Assembly (NCBI GenBank): GCA_004295885.1
Contig: SEDG01000005.1
Location: 1 to 24,091 of the forward strand
Length of the DNA stretch: 24,091 bases
Origin: Pedobacter sp.
GTDB lineage: Bacteria > Bacteroidota > Bacteroidia > Sphingobacteriales > Sphingobacteriaceae
Reading direction: 5' to 3'
The notes under the pieces were generated by a model, which made no database searches, was not told the DNA's origin, and saw only the letters and a program-made list of their open reading frames with translations. Made by a program: the position numbers and the translations under genes. This document shows, piece after piece, positions 22,638 through 24,091 of this stretch (the first letter of the stretch is position 1; the number at the start of each line of letters is the position of its first letter).

Positions 22638-23279
22638 ATGAAGAAAATTTTATTAACGCTCTTATTTACATCGAGTATTATTTTAGCAAAAGCCCAAATT
22701 GGCATTACCGCAGGCGGCAACATAGCGAAGTACAGTTACACCTCTAATGCCGACAGGAAATTTATTTTTGGTTTTAATGGCGGCTTATTTTACAACCACA
22801 ATTTCGGAGAAAACTTTGCGATACAACCTGAATTGTTGTACACCTTAAAAGGCGCAACCTTATATACCGAAATATTTATTGGCAGCAATAACCCAGTAAT
22901 GAAATATCAAAATCGCTTAAAGTATGTGCAGTTTTCTTTACCTGTAATGCGAAGCTTTGAAGTTTCAGACGAATTTGATTTTGACTTCGGTTTAGGCGTA
23001 TTTGTCGGCTACCTAACAAGTGCAGATTACACCGCTAAAAACTTTGATGGCACCAGCTCTAAAGGCGATTTTAAAATTGGTAATGGTGCCACAGATAGCT
23101 TCAAAGCATTAGATTATGGCGCAAGTGCAAAAATTGGATTTACCATGTCTAAAACCTTGGGTTTCCATTTTAGATATGAAGCTGGACTTGCAGATTTAAG
23201 CCCTACACCGAATGACCCCAAACTAAAAACGGGAAATATGACTTTTAACATCAGTTATATTTTTGGTTCGAGAGATTAG
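22638..23279 (+). CDS. PorT-like outer-membrane beta-barrel protein
   Basis: The 213-residue product begins with a signal peptide (MKKILLTLLFTSSIILAKAQ). The mature part shows alternating beta strands typical of the OMP_b-brl_2/PorT-like family: IGITAGGNIAKYSY, FGFNGGLFYNHNFGENFAIQ, PELLYTLKGATLY, YVQFSLPVMRSFE, FGLGVFVGYLTSADY, YGASAKIGFTMSKTLGFHFR and the C-terminal MTFNISYIFG. It is probably an eight-stranded outer-membrane barrel; no activity can be predicted. I chose ATG 22638, because the longer frame from 22551 overlaps the preceding gene in another frame and buries the signal peptide. Confidence 0.88.
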   Translation: MKKILLTLLFTSSIILAKAQIGITAGGNIAKYSYTSNADRKFIFGFNGGLFYNHNFGENFAIQPELLYTLKGATLYTEIFIGSNNPVMKYQNRLKYVQFSLPVMRSFEVSDEFDFDFGLGVFVGYLTSADYTAKNFDGTSSKGDFKIGNGATDSFKALDYGASAKIGFTMSKTLGFHFRYEAGLADLSPTPNDPKLKTGNMTFNISYIFGSRD

Positions 23280-23597
23280 TTTTTGGAGCGCAATTGCAGT
23301 GACACGCTTAAAGTTATTCCAAATTCCGCTGTATCTTTTTTGTCCTTCGACAAGCTACCGATTGAAATCGGCACAAGTCAGGGTGACAAAAAAGGATGTC
23401 GCTTCTCCCGATAAATATCGGGATTGGGCTATTTTACTTAAGCTTGTGCTATGAAACCGTTCATAGTTGCACAAACCTACGTTTGCTAAACCCGATTGCA
23501 GTGTAAAGCCCGAAATTGAGGAACGAGATGAGGACTTGAAACGCAAAGCGGGACTGCTTTAACCAATGAAATACTGTACTCGCTTTTCAAAAACAAA
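23280..23597. repeat. Repeat-rich intergenic mosaic without genes
   Basis: No credible gene lies in this gap. It holds inverted arms CTTTTTTGTC (23335-23344) and GACAAAAAAG (23385-23394) enclosing a CCGATT-GA-AATCGG hairpin (23358-23371). A CCCGAT-AAAT-ATCGGG hairpin follows at 23407-23422. Copy B of the dispersed repeat spans 23489-23556. A partial match to its left block (AATTGCAGTG) lies at 23292-23301. The segment TTCGACAAGC...TCAGGGTGAC resembles a repeat very common in Bacteroidota intergenic DNA, here split by the hairpin. Confidence 0.6.
23489..23556. repeat. Dispersed intergenic repeat, copy B
   Basis: Left block AACCCGATTGCAGTG (23489-23503) differs from copy A at two bases, and right block AAACGCAAAGCGGGACTG (23539-23556) at two. 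The 35-base middle is unrelated to that of copy A and lacks its hairpin. Confidence 0.6.
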
Positions 23598-23629
23598 AAA
23601 ACCCTTCAACTATTATGCTGAAGGGTTTT
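23598..23629 (-). terminator. Intrinsic terminator of the glutamate dehydrogenase-family gene
   Basis: An 11-bp perfect stem, AAAACCCTTCA with TGAAGGGTTTT, has a ten-base loop. On the minus strand it is followed by further T residues (TTTTTTTG), a good slip tract, 40 bases past the stop at 23669. Confidence 0.85.
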
Positions 23630-23668
23630 AATATATATCCTAAGACTCGCAAAGGAGATAGCTTGTTG

Positions 23669-24091
23669 TTATGGCCAAACACCTAAATTCATGTAAGAAA
23701 CAGCAATTTTATCGATTGAATTTACAAAAGCCGCAGTTCTCAAGGTTTTAACCTCTGGCTTGTTAAGCCAAGTTTCTCTGATTTCACGATAAGAGTGAAT
23801 CATTGTATCCTCTAAACCAGAGTTTACCAATTCCATTTCAGATGCACCTTTAACAATCATTAAACGATTTTCGGCAGGAATGGTTTTGCCAGTTAAGCTT
23901 TCTAAAGTGTTAATTAAGTTAGCGTTAGAGTTTTCTGCATAACGGCTTTCCATACGGCCGAAAGCTACGTGAGAAAGATTTTTTAACCATTCGAAATAAG
24001 AAACAGTTACACCACCAGCGTTACAGTACATATCAGGAATAATCATTCCGCCCATTTCTGTAAAAATCTCTTCAGCTTCTGGAGTTGTTGG
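23669..24091 (-). CDS. Glu/Leu/Phe/Val dehydrogenase, probably glutamate dehydrogenase (partial, N-terminus outside window)
   Basis: The minus strand is open from the window edge to a stop at 23669, giving the last 140 residues. The start PTTPEAEEIF followed by IIPDMYCNAGGVTVSYFEW is the conserved region after the NAD(P)-binding fold of hexameric glutamate dehydrogenases, and the tail covers the C-terminal helical region (NSIDKIAVSYMNLGVWP). Such enzymes are about 420 residues, so roughly two thirds are missing, including the catalytic Lys and Asp. Glutamate is the likeliest substrate, linking ammonia assimilation and 2-oxoglutarate, but leucine or valine dehydrogenase cannot be ruled out from this part. 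A strong terminator follows. Confidence 0.88.
   Translation of the reverse strand, partial: PTTPEAEEIFTEMGGMIIPDMYCNAGGVTVSYFEWLKNLSHVAFGRMESRYAENSNANLINTLESLTGKTIPAENRLMIVKGASEMELVNSGLEDTMIHSYREIRETWLNKPEVKTLRTAAFVNSIDKIAVSYMNLGVWP

Noticed and set aside
23263..23546. Two 63-residue ORFs in the repeat-rich gap
   Set aside because: They run over dispersed repeats and hairpins, have no recognisable domain or signal, and lie on both strands over the same repeats.

Overview
The window looks like chromosomal DNA of a Bacteroidota species, most likely a Sphingobacteriaceae member such as Pedobacter (genus is inference). Evidence: low GC; a secreted protein with a type IX secretion type B C-terminal domain; PorT-like outer-membrane barrel, DUF3472 and carboxypeptidase-regulatory-like proteins; several TAnnTTTG promoter -7 elements; few Shine-Dalgarno sites; and KdsC, which implies lipopolysaccharide. 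I see no tRNA, rRNA, CRISPR array, transposase, integrase or phage gene. Almost everything is housekeeping or envelope biology.

Layout. (1) 1-2746: a partial NlpC/P60 cell-wall peptidase diverges from a universal stress protein across a Crp/Fnr-like palindrome; an Alvin-type ferredoxin diverges from a LuxC-type acyl-CoA reductase. (2) 2850-7564, plus strand: a T9SS cargo protein with a TTG start, a 67-residue unknown protein coupled to a lone FtsE-like ATPase, then grpE-dnaJ behind a long inverted repeat and a sigma-54-like promoter. (3) 7772-9804, minus strand: a secreted DUF3472 protein and a small lipoprotein. (4) 10100-14152, plus strand: a NatA/NatB-like ABC exporter pair, a short-chain dehydrogenase and a Ppx/GppA phosphatase. 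(5) 14149-22024, minus strand: a Cys-motif membrane protein, maf, a Spy-like periplasmic protein, kdsC, iscX, Isc-type fdx, a DUF2520 Rossmann protein, ccmF, ccmE and lipoprotein msrA. From ccmE to kdsC the genes overlap or lie close enough to be one transcription unit for haem, iron-sulfur and Kdo functions. (6) 22171-24091: an unknown membrane protein, an outer-membrane barrel protein, a repeat-rich gap and the C-terminal part of a glutamate dehydrogenase-family enzyme.

I found no undescribed multi-gene system such as a defence island or biosynthetic cluster. The interesting signals are smaller: two near-identical nested palindromes with compensatory base changes; 7-bp and 8-bp tandem-repeat tracts in gene gaps; a mosaic of dispersed repeats carrying CCGAT/ATCGG hairpins; the sigma-54-like site plus inverted repeat before grpE-dnaJ; a CcmE with Cys in place of the haem-binding His; the small FtsE-linked protein; and a C-x15-C-x2-C-x2-C N-terminal module on a membrane protein.
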